Positions 22,501 to 31,743 of a DNA stretch of 64,000 bases are shown here, piece by piece. The notes beneath the pieces were generated by a model. That model saw only the letters and a program-made list of their open reading frames with translations. It did no database searches and was not told the DNA's origin. Numbering within the stretch: the first letter of the stretch is position 1; each line of letters opens with the position of its first letter. The translations under genes and the position numbers were made by a program. This DNA is from Teratosphaeria epicoccoides (taxonomy: Eukaryota > Ascomycota > Dothideomycetes > Mycosphaerellales > Teratosphaeriaceae). The stretch covers positions 1 through 64,000 of the forward strand of contig JADDMT010000027.1 in the NCBI GenBank assembly GCA_021401465.1, given 5' to 3'.

Positions 22501-25107
22501 CAACAGCGGGAAGCTGCTGTCACGGAGAAAGAAAGGCTTATCCCTGTTCTGAGTCAACGCGAGGCCGCTATTACTGAGCGTGAGCAGAAGACTCGTGGAC
22601 TCGATGCTCGCGAAGCTGGACTGCTCGAGCGCGAACAGAAAGCCTCAGATATCGACAAACGCGAGGCGGCTTTGCTGTCCAGAGAACAAAGAGCAGCTGG
22701 CCTTGAGGAGCGCGAAGCAGCACTGGCGTCCAGGGAGCAACAAGCAGCCACGCTTGACGCTCGTGAAGCGGCCCTCTTAGAACGGGAGCGCCGGCTCGAA
22801 ATTATGGAGCAGCAGCTGGCACTAAAAGACGCAGAGTCTCAGTCGCTACACCAATCTGCGATTGTCTCTAGCGAGACAGCACCTATTGCCAGCTCAGCTC
22901 CCGAGTTTTCATTCTCAGAGATTGACTCGCAACAACATGTCCCGCAGGCTGGCACTATTTCCGGAACCGATAAGGCCCAACCTGGTGTCGGTCTTTCCGC
23001 CGCTCCAAATCTTAACAGGAGTAGACCAAATTCCTTGCCCGCAAGCAAAGTTGAAAAGGATTCAGACCCTCTTCTGGTTGAGCCCACGGTATTCGGAGGC
23101 GCGCGCAAGAATGCCGTGGGTATTCCCGCACTTATTTTCGGCGAGGAAAGTGATAGTGCTAGCAAGACGCAAATGCCACGTCAGCAGAGATCTGCAAATG
23201 TCGCCCAAGATGATAACGACACAATGCGCCAAGCTAAGACCATGGCTGACGAGGGCTCACAAACCATTGTGTCTGGATCCGAGATAGATAGCATGCTCCG
23301 CAACAAATCCCGGGTACCACCTACCATTGACACCAGCGTGTCTCCTTTCCAGAGCACCTCACCAAAGCGAAGGTCCATCGACAGCTCCGCAGGCACTGCT
23401 GCCGCAGCCGAAGCGGCGCTCCTCGCACGTGGACCACGAAGACCGGCAAGTGCAGGCAGCATGCGCTACAAGGGTGCTGCCAGCGCTCCACCACAACCAC
23501 CACTCCCCGAGGGATTTACAGCCAAGATTGCAGCGCAGAAAGCTCCCGGCTCATCAGGGACTATGGGTCCCCCGATCATGCCAGCCTCTGCCTACAAGGT
23601 GCACACTAGACCTAGAACGCCCGCTGAAGGACTGCCGGCTGCTCGTGATGGTACCACGCCGCGACCCTTGAGACAGCGGGATAGTAGAGGCCAGCTGCAG
23701 ACTGCCGGGACTTCGTCGCATTCGGGGAAGCCATCAGTGTCGTCCTTCGCCTCGGAATTGGATGAGCGGTTCAACATCACGCGCGGCGATCTTATGTACC
23801 CAGCAGACGTGCATCCTGCCACTGATCCGAGAATGATCCAAGCTATCACCCAGACCATGATTGGCGAGTATCTATGGAAGTACACCAGGAAGGCTGGACG
23901 TAGCGAGACGTCTACAACAAGACACAGGCGATTCTTCTGGGTGCATCCATACACAAGAACGCTGTACTGGAGCGAGAAAGACCCTTCGACTGCTGGCCGA
24001 GACATGCTCAAGGCCAAGTCTGTCGCCATCCAGTCCGTCCGCGTCATCACTGATGACAATGCATACCCGCCCGGCCTGCATCGCAAGTCCGTCGTCGTGG
24101 TCACGCCGGGTCGCGAGATTGTCTTCACTGCGCCCACGGGCCAGCGACATGAGACTTGGTTCAATGCCCTATCTTACCTGCTCTTGCGCAAAGAGCAAGA
24201 TAGGAACGAGGCAGAAGATACCTTTAATCAAGACGATATCGACGAGTTCAACCCTACTGGCGCTGGTTTCAGCATCCGAAGGAGCATCACACGCATGACG
24301 AGTGGCGGAGACCGAAGCAATAGCAGGACTCGGCTGAGCTTGAGTTCCTACAACAGTCATACGACCCGCACGAGCAGTCCACAGCGGCGTGAAATGGCTG
24401 AGCCGAGCCTTGCTCAAAGACAGAGCGTTGCAGCTGAGAGGGCAAACGCTAGAACACCGACGCCTACGCCTCATCTGGTGCCTACTGGTCCCAGCAGCAG
24501 GACTGGTAGACTCATCGAAAGAGGATCAGTATCTGGTCGCTTGTCATCTCTAGCATCCCGAATTCGACCTGGATCCTCTCACCGGGGTTCCTTTTCCGTA
24601 TCCGGCCGTGGCGGGCGGGGTTCTCTCGCAAAGCGCTATGCAGGCCCTGGCGACCCGAGCGAGATTTACGACGCCGCAGTGGTCGAAAACGACTCTGCCG
24701 AGGACCTACGCGCAGTCATTGAGCGGCAGGAGCGCGAAGCCGACCGGCTGGAGAATGTGCGCGCGTGTTGTGATGGTCAGTATTCGCCTTCGTCACCCTC
24801 GTCTCTGCCGTTTGCATTGCATCTGCCTGCAGCTTTGGTTCCTCAGAGGAGGAGCAGTATTGCTGCTTGCTGTGAGGCCGGAACGCAAGCGCCAGAATAT
24901 CTGCTATCTGCTGCGAACGAGGACAGGAGAAAGCGATTTAGTATGCTAACGACGGTCACAGGCAAGCACGATGTCGGATCGCTTTCGCACAAAGGCGGGC
25001 GGCGTACGAGCTATGAACGCCATTCGCATCATGGTGGTCCCCAGTCACACGCGCATCCGCGAGCTGAGCCTACAAAGGATTCAGTAAGGTCTAGGAGGGG
25101 CGAGTGA
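19600..25107 (+). CDS. apsA: Num1/ApsA-type cortical anchor with PH domain
   Basis: Cell-cortex protein that anchors dynein and, in some fungi, mitochondria, and so drives nuclear migration. The frame is open from 19600 to 25107, but a clear 186-bp intron (24776-24961, GTCAGT...GCTAAC...TCACAG) lies inside it in frame. Removing it gives the conserved run ENVRACCDGKHDVGSLS, and the product is about 1773 residues. An N-terminal coiled coil covers residues about 50-350 (membrane-binding and self-association part in the family). The middle is acidic and disordered. Residues about 860-1073 hold a 17-residue repeat array. A PH domain sits at about 1420-1530 (GEYLWKYTRKAGRS, RRFFWVHPYTRTLYWSEKD), the lipid-binding Num1 type. 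The tail is Ser/Arg-rich. The ATG is the first in frame. Family identity is strong; the symbol follows Aspergillus usage. Confidence 0.92.
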   Translation: MATLASPSPGTVAANNASDPFVGGGNAMRYASFDTDQFSLYASNSPSHTRRALEAHLKDTDRRIQDASRLGTTLVQQRRDLAARLEEVESVEESNDVPAELRRKLLELERDYNEVGRESARAFLPKSRNASDNGLASPQVYSSSGRDSPTKISASSRRQRNQPSSRVHDIEFATEISTSLLAQVRQLQAALSEKDEALKNESSARARGDSETLALAQRLKHLDENEQRYKDENWNLEMKVQELEAAHRVVSDKHDRLTQALNLAEFEKVTAQRELDELKVTHEKLNEDTTVGKRQHEADLHSLRRDAASHQTEKSLLQRKIEELTLQNTELAKAVSYRWNQPNTGAEAEFVSAAEDQSEQDSTPNPSEPTSPIKGTPRHGMLETETLKSSLNHAHRMIQNLKNNIHREKTEKLELKRMLADARDEIETRRTSEVGLRANVSKKRESESIKFKKPNRPLGARRTSTTEVLEDEPEWEDHDEVEHTPSKRGSTLKAGPAVLGTGVGIVAFDHSAYGAADPGTTDGFETANERNTATEAEAFETGHEDMSGDEGQATETEDHSQHNTVLQGVIPLATRGAGDRTSFQSTASISGDDSDDIRTPVRGEQPKYKLRMIGRGNRKSRVSELGANSPHEPSPALLSPTSSNGTPQPVGQSLGDELDAFDDDSVDGDADGGLLMNNREHSPDTMRYASLEIETPSKGNDRAIGSTPERARDTEQVQDFTSPSITASRPSPADGQPSLARESKAAILAHGSDVGKSPYVDSGVNTDPWEPEAETLAQKQSVRSRAGEVVGGALAGFGLGRLRKGKASSEEGLNVAGVEYPEFGPATNPGTNPRSSSPAGIATGNADNTPVESGPAVHEQREAAVAAREAVIAKKEQHLNGLARGEAAVLERDNRLPTLDQREAFLEEKEAQLSELRQREEALVQREALAAEIVIREAAVKEQEHKAAVLDEREAALAQRELQIPLLQQREAAVTEKERLIPVLSQREAAITEREQKTRGLDAREAGLLEREQKASDIDKREAALLSREQRAAGLEEREAALASREQQAATLDAREAALLERERRLEIMEQQLALKDAESQSLHQSAIVSSETAPIASSAPEFSFSEIDSQQHVPQAGTISGTDKAQPGVGLSAAPNLNRSRPNSLPASKVEKDSDPLLVEPTVFGGARKNAVGIPALIFGEESDSASKTQMPRQQRSANVAQDDNDTMRQAKTMADEGSQTIVSGSEIDSMLRNKSRVPPTIDTSVSPFQSTSPKRRSIDSSAGTAAAAEAALLARGPRRPASAGSMRYKGAASAPPQPPLPEGFTAKIAAQKAPGSSGTMGPPIMPASAYKVHTRPRTPAEGLPAARDGTTPRPLRQRDSRGQLQTAGTSSHSGKPSVSSFASELDERFNITRGDLMYPADVHPATDPRMIQAITQTMIGEYLWKYTRKAGRSETSTTRHRRFFWVHPYTRTLYWSEKDPSTAGRDMLKAKSVAIQSVRVITDDNAYPPGLHRKSVVVVTPGREIVFTAPTGQRHETWFNALSYLLLRKEQDRNEAEDTFNQDDIDEFNPTGAGFSIRRSITRMTSGGDRSNSRTRLSLSSYNSHTTRTSSPQRREMAEPSLAQRQSVAAERANARTPTPTPHLVPTGPSSRTGRLIERGSVSGRLSSLASRIRPGSSHRGSFSVSGRGGRGSLAKRYAGPGDPSEIYDAAVVENDSAEDLRAVIERQEREADRLENVRACCDGQYSPSSPSSLPFALHLPAALVPQRRSSIAACCEAGTQAPEYLLSAANEDRRKRFSMLTTVTGKHDVGSLSHKGGRRTSYERHSHHGGPQSHAHPRAEPTKDSVRSRRGE
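22180..22810 (+). repeat. 51-bp coding repeat (17-residue REAAL units) in Num1/ApsA
   Basis: About eleven to twelve diverged copies of a 17-residue unit of the form REAALxxREQxxxxLxx. The last nine or so keep an exact 17-residue period, and the first two are slightly longer. The unit predicts a long charged helix. Num1-family proteins often carry internal tandem repeats whose number varies between strains. Confidence 0.85.
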
Positions 25108-25875
25108 GACCTCAAAGCGGAAGTGTGAGAAAGTTGCTCAGATTTGAGGGTTATCAACGGTCTTGCGGCATAGAGTCACAGAAGCTATCAAGCATTTCGT
25201 AGCGTGAGCATTGTTTTTTGTGTTTAGTTGGATGACCTAGGCAGACGATTCGCCATTGAAGATTCCTGATGGCAAGGAAGATGAACATCGGCTGGTACGG
25301 AAAGACGGCAATCTGTAGAAGGAACGAACCATGTGGTGTTTATTGCATGCTTGGGCCTCTTTTATCGAACGTCATAAGGAGGTTAAGGGCATCTCGCAAC
25401 AGTGAGCGCGCTGACGTTGGAATGAGAACGGGGTCGGTACATCGTCCGTATGAGCTGCGAATCTCCCTGATGTCCTTGATCTTGATCTCGAGGAAATGGT
25501 CCGTTCTCGTCGCTTGACACTCATTGGGCGTTGATGTCGCTGTCAGGGCGGTGCGCTTGACCGAGGACTCTAGTTGTAAGCATGCAGAAGGGTCTGGATA
25601 TTGCCCTTAAGGCTCGGCAGGAGGTCTGTGAAAGCAACCGCGTTGAAGCAAGACAGCCTGAGTGAAGGAGATCTTAAAACTGCGGAAAACCCCGCCCCAT
25701 ACGCAATTCGAAGGTGGGGGGAGGGGGCTTGTGGTTCATTGGAGGTGGATCTAGCGGCTGCAGAGATGAATGGACCTGCAATCGTCGTGCGAACGTCTAT
25801 GAATCACGGTAATCGAGATGATCGTACAGCGTCGAGAATCCTCAACACGGCCTAGTCAACGCCCAATCTAACCCT
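25108..25875. other. Convergent intergenic region
   Basis: Lies between the 3' ends of Num1/ApsA and the small LEA-like gene. It contains only short frames without family resemblance and presumably holds both 3' UTRs. Confidence 0.45.
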
Positions 25876-26216
25876 CTACTTCGTCTGATCCTTCCCCTGC
25901 TGCTTCGCTCCCGTCGTCTCATGGATCTGATCCGTTGCCGACTTGCCCGCAGACTCCGCATTATTACTCGCGTTCGTCAAAATCTCACCAGTTGCGCGTC
26001 CGACCGTTCCAACAGTCTGGCCAGCCTGCACAGAAACATGAGCTATGACTGGAATCAGAGGGGGAAGAGGGAAGCGTTTACGGTATTGACAGCCGTTCCG
26101 GCAATACCGCCAACTGTTTCAAAGATCCCACCAGCAGTTTTTTGTGCGCTGCCGAGCCAGCTCTGGTCTTGCTCGGAGGTTTGCTTTTGGCCTGTGGTTT
26201 GGTCGTTGGAAGACAT
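25876..26216 (-). CDS. Small hydrophilic LEA-like protein
   Basis: Two exons (26216-26082 and 26025-25876) joined by a 56-bp intron (GTAAAC...GTGCAG) encode 94 residues. The sequence is Gly/Ala/Thr/Gln-rich with a repeating amphipathic pattern (GGIFETVGGIAGTAVNT, AGQTVGTVGRATGEI) and a hydrophilic tail ending KQQGKDQTK. There is no signal peptide, membrane span or cysteine. This composition resembles fungal LEA-type or CsbD-like stress proteins, which are often induced by drying or late growth, but no named family is certain. The start ATG (26216) is the first in frame after a stretch without conserved character. The splice gives a continuous repeat pattern across the junction, which supports it. 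Confidence 0.65.
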
Positions 26217-26718
26217 GTTGTATGGGCAATGCGTTGTGAGAGAGTATCCAGGCTGGTATGGCGTGAAGTCTTGAAGCTTGACCCAGAACAGATAGTGTGT
26301 CTGCTGCTGCGGTCGTTTATACGACTGGGGTGCTTTGTGCTCGGCACAGGTTGCAACGGAAGCTGTGCGATGACGAAATCTGATGCATCCGGCTCTACAT
26401 GCCATTGTAGGAAAGAGATAAGGTGATCAGATCGTGATTCGACAATGATCCAATCAGATTGTCTCTCAAGCAGTCAATCGTCACTGTGAGACTGTTTTCC
26501 TAAGACCGAGACGCAGCGCCCGCGACTCGCTATGAGGTCCGGACAGGAGGTAGGATGCTAACTGATAGGCACGGTAAAATGATACGTGAAAATGCTGCTG
26601 TGGTGCTTGCATGACGATTAGCCTAGCAGAGATTCGTTCTGACTGAATGCACCTGGCAAGCGCCGGTCTAGCAGAACAGTTATCGCCACATCTGCCAGGT
26701 GACTACTTACATATTCGT
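26217..26718. promoter_or_regulatory. Intergenic, promoter side of the LEA-like gene
   Basis: No coding signal was seen. It lies between the start of the LEA-like gene and the stop of the xylose reductase gene, both on the minus strand. Confidence 0.4.
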
Positions 26719-27874
26719 CTATGCAAAAATCGGAGCGTCCACGCCATAATTGAGCGGATTGTTGAAGCGCAAATTTTGGTCAAGTCTGCTAATAGCCTCA
26801 ATCTCCTGGTCGCTCAAATTGAAAGAGCAAACATCAAGATTCTGCGCAAGACGTCCCTGGTTGTTGCTCTTCGGAATGACAGCAACACCTCTTTGCGTCG
26901 CCCACCTCAACAAAACTTGCGCCGGAGTCTTGTTGTGCTTCGAGGAAATGCTCTTCACCGAGTCGTGGTCAAACAGCAGAGGCGTGTCGTGAGCCTTCTG
27001 CATGTTCAGCTCCAGAAAGGAGGCTGGACCAAAGGACGAGTAGGCGGTGACTGCAATGCCGAGGTTCTTGCACAAGCTCAGGAGGTCATGCTGCACCAAG
27101 TACGGGTGGTGCTCGATTTGGAGAGTCTGTGGCAAGTGCTTTGCGTACCGTTGTACGTCCAGGATCAACGCGCCGTTGTAGTTGCTGACGCCAATGGCTT
27201 TGATCAAACCAGTATCATAGAGGTCCTCCATAGCGTGGTAGGTCTCTTCCAGCGTAGCCTTAGAGAATTCTAGTTTGCTCTCGCCATCGACAAAGAAGCC
27301 AGGTGGATATCTCTCCGATGGATCAACATACTTCAATGCGATGGGAAAGTGGATGATGTACAGGTCGAAGTAGTCGATTCCCCAGTCTGCAAGCTGTTTC
27401 TTTGCGATTGGCCTAACGCGCTCTTTGTCATGAAACTGCACATCACTGTCAGTCAGTGTGCTTGTAGCATCGAACTCAATATCATAGACCTTACTGAGTT
27501 CCAAAGCTTGCTAACGATGAACAGCTCCTCTCGCTTGACGAGACCGTCATTGATAGCGCGAGCAACACCTTCGCCGGCTTCCTTTTCATTGCCATAATCG
27601 GCTGCACCGTCGAACAGCCTGTAACCCGTCTTGATAGCATTGTAGACGGTATCGGCGCAGGTCTCATTCGTCACCTATAAAGCGACGGGTGAAAGGTCAG
27701 TCAAATCTCAGATGACAGGCATCATTACTGGTAGTCTGACTTTCCATAGCCCGAAGCCCACTAGCGGCATCTGCGACGATGTCAGCATTGGATATCTCAC
27801 TACTAGCACCGTGACGTTCGGTCGCTACTAGCCTTCTTGCCATTGTTGAGCGCGATCGTTGGTGAAGTGGGCAT
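26719..27874 (-). CDS. xyl1: NAD(P)H-dependent D-xylose reductase (aldo-keto reductase)
   Basis: Reduces D-xylose to xylitol, the first step of the fungal pentose pathway, in the cytosol. Four exons: 27874-27833, 27770-27741, 27674-27495 and 27435-26719, 322 residues in total, the family norm. The order MPTSPTIALNNGKK, MPLVGFGLWK, VTNETCADTVYNAIKTGYRL runs without gap across the splices. Catalytic residues are visible: Asp and Tyr in LFDGAADYGNE, Lys in VSKLW, His in IIHFP. The cofactor motif IPKSNNQGR carries the Lys/Asn/Arg set that lets these enzymes use NADPH and often NADH. Introns are 62, 66 and 59 bp; the first starts with GC (AAG|GCTAGT), not GT. No xylitol dehydrogenase gene is nearby. 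The symbol follows yeast usage. Confidence 0.92.
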
Positions 27875-29083
27875 TGTGGCGTATGTCCTTCGTATCGATG
27901 GTCTGGTCCGAACTGAAACTGGTTGAGCTATATGAATTGGAGGTCGGAATGGAAGTCGCGTGAGGTGTCTTGATGACGTCTTGTTGACAAACGGTGCAGC
28001 CAGTCCTGTGTTCCACGATGCAGTTCAGCACATGCAGCCGCGACGAATTCTCAACAACGCTGAGCTCACCTTGAGAATGGCTTGATCAAGTCCATGAACA
28101 ACTGTCTGCTATGAGGAGAGCTGTGGACCTTTTCCGGCTTTTACTGTGGCCTATTCTGCCGGAATGGCATGCCCATGGTGTGGACCCGCACCGCGATGTG
28201 GACAAGCTCTCTCGCGAGTTGCCGCAAGTGGCTGTTAACAACCATTCATGGTGGGGCAAGGACATCCCGATGGTGGGGTCCAAAATGCACTTAGGCATCT
28301 GGCGGCGGTACGAAGTCCCCGCCGGCTAATTGGAAAACAGCTTGCAGCTGGTAACTTGTTAAGACTTTTTCATCTTCTTTTCGCCGATTTCCCGGAGGAC
28401 ATAGGTATCAGAGCGGTCAGTCTAAGCTTCGTAGGTGCCACAGAAGACTCAGAGCACAAACAAGTCCAGCCCTGATTCCATTTCAAGATCGTGACCTTTA
28501 CGTCTGCCAACGCGTTGAGACCCATGTTCATCTGAATTGATGTCGTCAGCCATAAAAAAGTGAGACATATGATACTTAACTGCTGTCAAGCAGGTAATAT
28601 GAATATTGTGAAGCCATCCATTGCAAGTCATAGGGGCCTGGGACAGGCATTGATTCGCGAACGCATACCTAGTTGCCTGCATTGGCGGAGTGATTTAAGT
28701 TCATGTCTTGCACCAATCTGGTTGACTTGGTCATGCGAACTTGGGTCGAGATAGCTGAGGAGGGTCTTTTACTGCCTTGACTGCCAATAAAAATAGCGCC
28801 CCGAATGCAGCGTTTGCGTGATTTCTTGTCTTCGATGAACGCACTTCTGCGCACACACCGGAGCAGCGGGTCTTGCGATGCTGACATGTCAAGGGCGTCC
28901 TTGTCAGATGAACGGCCTTTAGGAGAAGTGCAACTCGCTGGTGACTGGAGGCCGTATACACGTCGTCTGGAATGCATTATGTGGTCTCAGCACATTTCGT
29001 ATTTGGTACATATGATCAATCGGCTGCATCTGTCATGTCTCCAGAACGCCCTACTTTTGCGCCTTTTCCGGAAATCGCTGCAT
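27875..29083. other. Intergenic 1.2 kb, xylose reductase promoter side
   Basis: Should hold the xylose reductase promoter at its left end and the Sec61 beta 3' UTR at its right end. Several 70-100 codon frames occur on both strands without family resemblance. One GGCTAA element is listed separately. Confidence 0.4.
28324..28329 (+). promoter_or_regulatory. Possible XlnR/Xyr1-type element GGCTAA
   Basis: GGCTAA lies about 450 bp upstream of the xylose reductase start. It matches the core bound by the xylanase regulator XlnR in Aspergillus, which controls xylose reductase there. Six bases recur by chance, so this is weak. Confidence 0.2.
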
Positions 29084-29721
29084 CTAGGAAGAGAATCGCT
29101 TGGTAATCTTGGCAATGACTGTGATGCTGTCAGTCAAGGCCCGCAATATCAAGCATTGGGGGGATCTCACTATGTAGCGCTACCACGCTGATGATAAATC
29201 CGATGGAAAGTACCATGACCACGAATGGGTCGACTTTCAGCCCAGGCGACTCGTCCGTGTACAACCCTGAGACAACTTGTCAGCTCTTCGGCCCTGGCAT
29301 ATCGTGCCTGAATGTCTCCAAATACGCGGACGCCTGTTACTGTGACATCACGTACTCAACATAGTGCTGCTGCTCCCACCAGCGCCTGCCGCTCTCGTGC
29401 TCGATGGTCTCGCATTCGCAACCTTTGCATCCCGGTCCGCTGCCGCCTTTCTCCTGATTACTGCTGCCGGACCTCCGGGAGCCTTTGGCGAAGATGGGCG
29501 CGCGGTTGTTGAGCCAGTCGTTGGAGGCGTGTCAACTGGGGATTGAGGTCTAGGAGAAGACTGCAAGCCAGTCAGCGTCTGACCTGATTGTCATGCCGCG
29601 AGTAGTCAAATTTTTATGGCGCATTCTCACGATGCGCTCTCGCGACTCGACTGTCTTGACGCGCCCTGTAGGGACTACGGCATTCTGCGTGAAGGTCGCG
29701 TACGCTCCATTGACGTACCAT
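29084..29721 (-). CDS. SBH1: Sec61 translocon beta subunit (SBH1), four exons
   Basis: Small tail-anchored subunit of the ER protein-conducting channel. Exons: 29721-29719 (the ATG alone), 29560-29356, 29266-29171 and 29118-29084. Introns of 158, 89 and 52 bp are GTACGT...TTGCAG, GTACGT...TCTCAG and GTGAGA...TCACAG, with matching phases. The 112-residue product begins MSSPRPQSP, then the conserved GGPAAVIRRKAAADRDAK and GGSSSTML, then LYTDESPGLKVDPFVVM, and ends in one membrane span and AKITKRFSS. These are hallmark Sec61 beta sequences, so the reconstruction is strong even though the longest single-frame piece covers only the N-terminal part. Without the first tiny exon no ATG precedes the conserved N-terminus. 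Confidence 0.93.
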
Positions 29722-30481
29722 TATGAAAATGTTCGGACGAAGGTAATTATTTGATTGTCGTCAGTATATTCAAGAGAGCTGAGGCGATGGGATAGAAGTG
29801 AGCGTCTCTTTTTGAATGGTCTTAAGGTGCTGCGGTTTAGTTGAGCATCCTGATCCTGATACTCTCTTGACACCTTTCGAGCTTATTCAGGGCAAGGGAG
29901 GCCGGAGCTAGCGGCCGAAAGAGCCTCAAATCTTGGCACAAGTTCCTGCATGCACATGGACGAGTCATATTCTGGTGTTTTATCAATCCTCCAGCTAACA
30001 TGCAGACGATACCAGAGTAAAACAGAAGCAACGAATACAGGAGAAGAGCCCTGCGGACAAATCACTTTTCGCCTGCCCAAAGTACCCCTTGTCCGAGCTT
30101 TAAGCCGACCAAGAACTAAATAGACGCTGCAATCGTGGTATAATGGCCCAAAAGAATCCCTCATGCCGTCCCGTAATACCTCACAACCCCGTTCAGTGCT
30201 CTCCATATTCGCATATACGTCCCATAAAATTTGTTGTGCCCGATAGAGAAAACCTCCAAGCCCAGGAAGCACGCAAACCCACCAAAGCCATTGCCCTACT
30301 TTGCATACGTTGACACACTGAAGTAGCACCAACTCCGTCGGAAATGCTGCGAGTGCCGTCTCAGCCTAAACAGAACCCTCTCTCAACTCCATTGCAAACA
30401 CATCTGGTCATAGGATTGCCGTGCCTCGCCGTCCCCATCCCGACATTGCTGATTGACTCATTCGTGATATTCCCGCCTTCC
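29722..30481. other. Intergenic, nothing recognised
   Basis: A 149-codon frame at 29883-30332 (minus) has no family resemblance and a Trp/Cys/Leu-rich mix typical of chance. The stretch likely holds the Sec61 beta promoter and the 3' UTR of the next gene. Confidence 0.4.
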
Positions 30482-31743
30482 TCAGCCCCAGACAGATGGC
30501 TGAACGGCCAGGTTCTTTCCAGCTCCCCAGACGCCGCTATTGCTACCCCATCCTCCGAGACCGCTCACGCTTTTCTCGAGTGGCGGATTTGAGGCGGATG
30601 ATGCTGAACGATCGTCGGTCTTGACATTGCTATTCTGCGCATCGCTACTGCTGAAGCCATAACTGAGCGAAGATGGTGTGAGTGGCGTGGTCGAACGCTT
30701 GTTCAGGCCAGCTGGGCCTGAACCCTGCAACGGGCGCGTGCCAATCGGCGCGACGCCAACCCCTGATACCTTGGAGCCTCCACTTAGAGGTGGCGAGCCG
30801 CCGGGCGAGGAAGTGGAGTTTCGGCTGCTCTGTTGCTCAGTCAACAGGCTGAATTGCTGCTGAGCTTGCGGAGCGCCTGCAGGAGACGCAGAGCTTCCCT
30901 GATGGTCCCGCGGTGGCATCTGCACCGAGCCGTCCGCGCCGCTCTGAGCCTGCGTGCCGTACGGGTCGAAAGCCAAGGGAGATGCACCGCGCTGAGACCC
31001 AACAGAGCGGACGTCCTGACTTGGACGGCGCCCAGAACTGTTGTCACCAGTAGAATAGATGTTTGAGCCTTCGCCATATAGCGCGCGATGCTGGCGTGCG
31101 ATAAGGTCACGGCGATCGTCCTCGCTCATTGTATTCGGGCTCATCGATCGGTCGGTTTTGACGCCCGAGACAGCGGCTGCAGCCAGTCAGCAGCAACACC
31201 CATAAGGCTGGCTGAACGATGCAATGCAATGTCATACTTACTCCTGTTGTACTGCTGCTCCTGGTGATAATTGCGTAGCTCCCTCTCTCGCTGTGCAGCC
31301 ATCCTGCGCTTTTGCTGCAGCATCTGCTCGGCCTCGCTCTGACGGCCACCAGGAAATCGCTGTCCAGCGTAATAACCTTGCAGACCAGCAGAGCCGGGAC
31401 GTCCACTCTCAAACTCGCTCACGGAGTGGTGTCTCGATGAGACCCCCATTCTCACATCGCCGCCGCCATAACCATCGAAGCCTCTGCTGACGGGTATGCT
31501 GTCCCTTCGTGGAGGTCCTGCCGTCGGACTGGCCATGGCCGCACCAGGGTACCACTTTCCACTCTTCATGAGATTATCCGTGGCCCTGTCAATCTCCTCG
31601 AATTGGGACGCAAAGGCACCAGACTCGGTGGGCTGAGACACTGCGGAGCCGGTGCCAGAACGGGAAGGTGGTGGTGGTGGCTGCTCCCACGAGGACTGGC
31701 GCCCTGAGGCTTGCCATGAGGCTTCTTGATCATAGAGGGACAT
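30482..31743 (-). CDS. Disordered Gln/Ser/Gly-rich protein of unknown function
   Basis: Two exons (31743-31242 and 31176-30482) joined by a 65-bp intron (GTAAGT...GCTGAC...CTGCAG) encode 398 residues. The N-terminus is MSLYDQEASWQASGR, followed by a polyproline run and a short ordered element (FEEIDRATDNLMKSGKWYPG). A basic Gln-rich helix (EQMLQQKRRMAAQRERELRN) spans the junction, followed by SEDDRRDLIARQHRALYGE. The rest is low complexity and ends SVWG with Trp-Gly repeats (LGGWGSNSGVWGAG). This layout suggests an RNA- or complex-associated cytoplasmic protein, and the DLIARQHRALYG element looks conserved, but I do not recognise the family. Phase agreement and good splice signals support a single gene. 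Confidence 0.75.

Noticed and set aside
29883..30332. 149-codon minus-strand frame
   Set aside because: No family resemblance; Trp/Cys-rich and located where a 3' UTR and promoter are expected.
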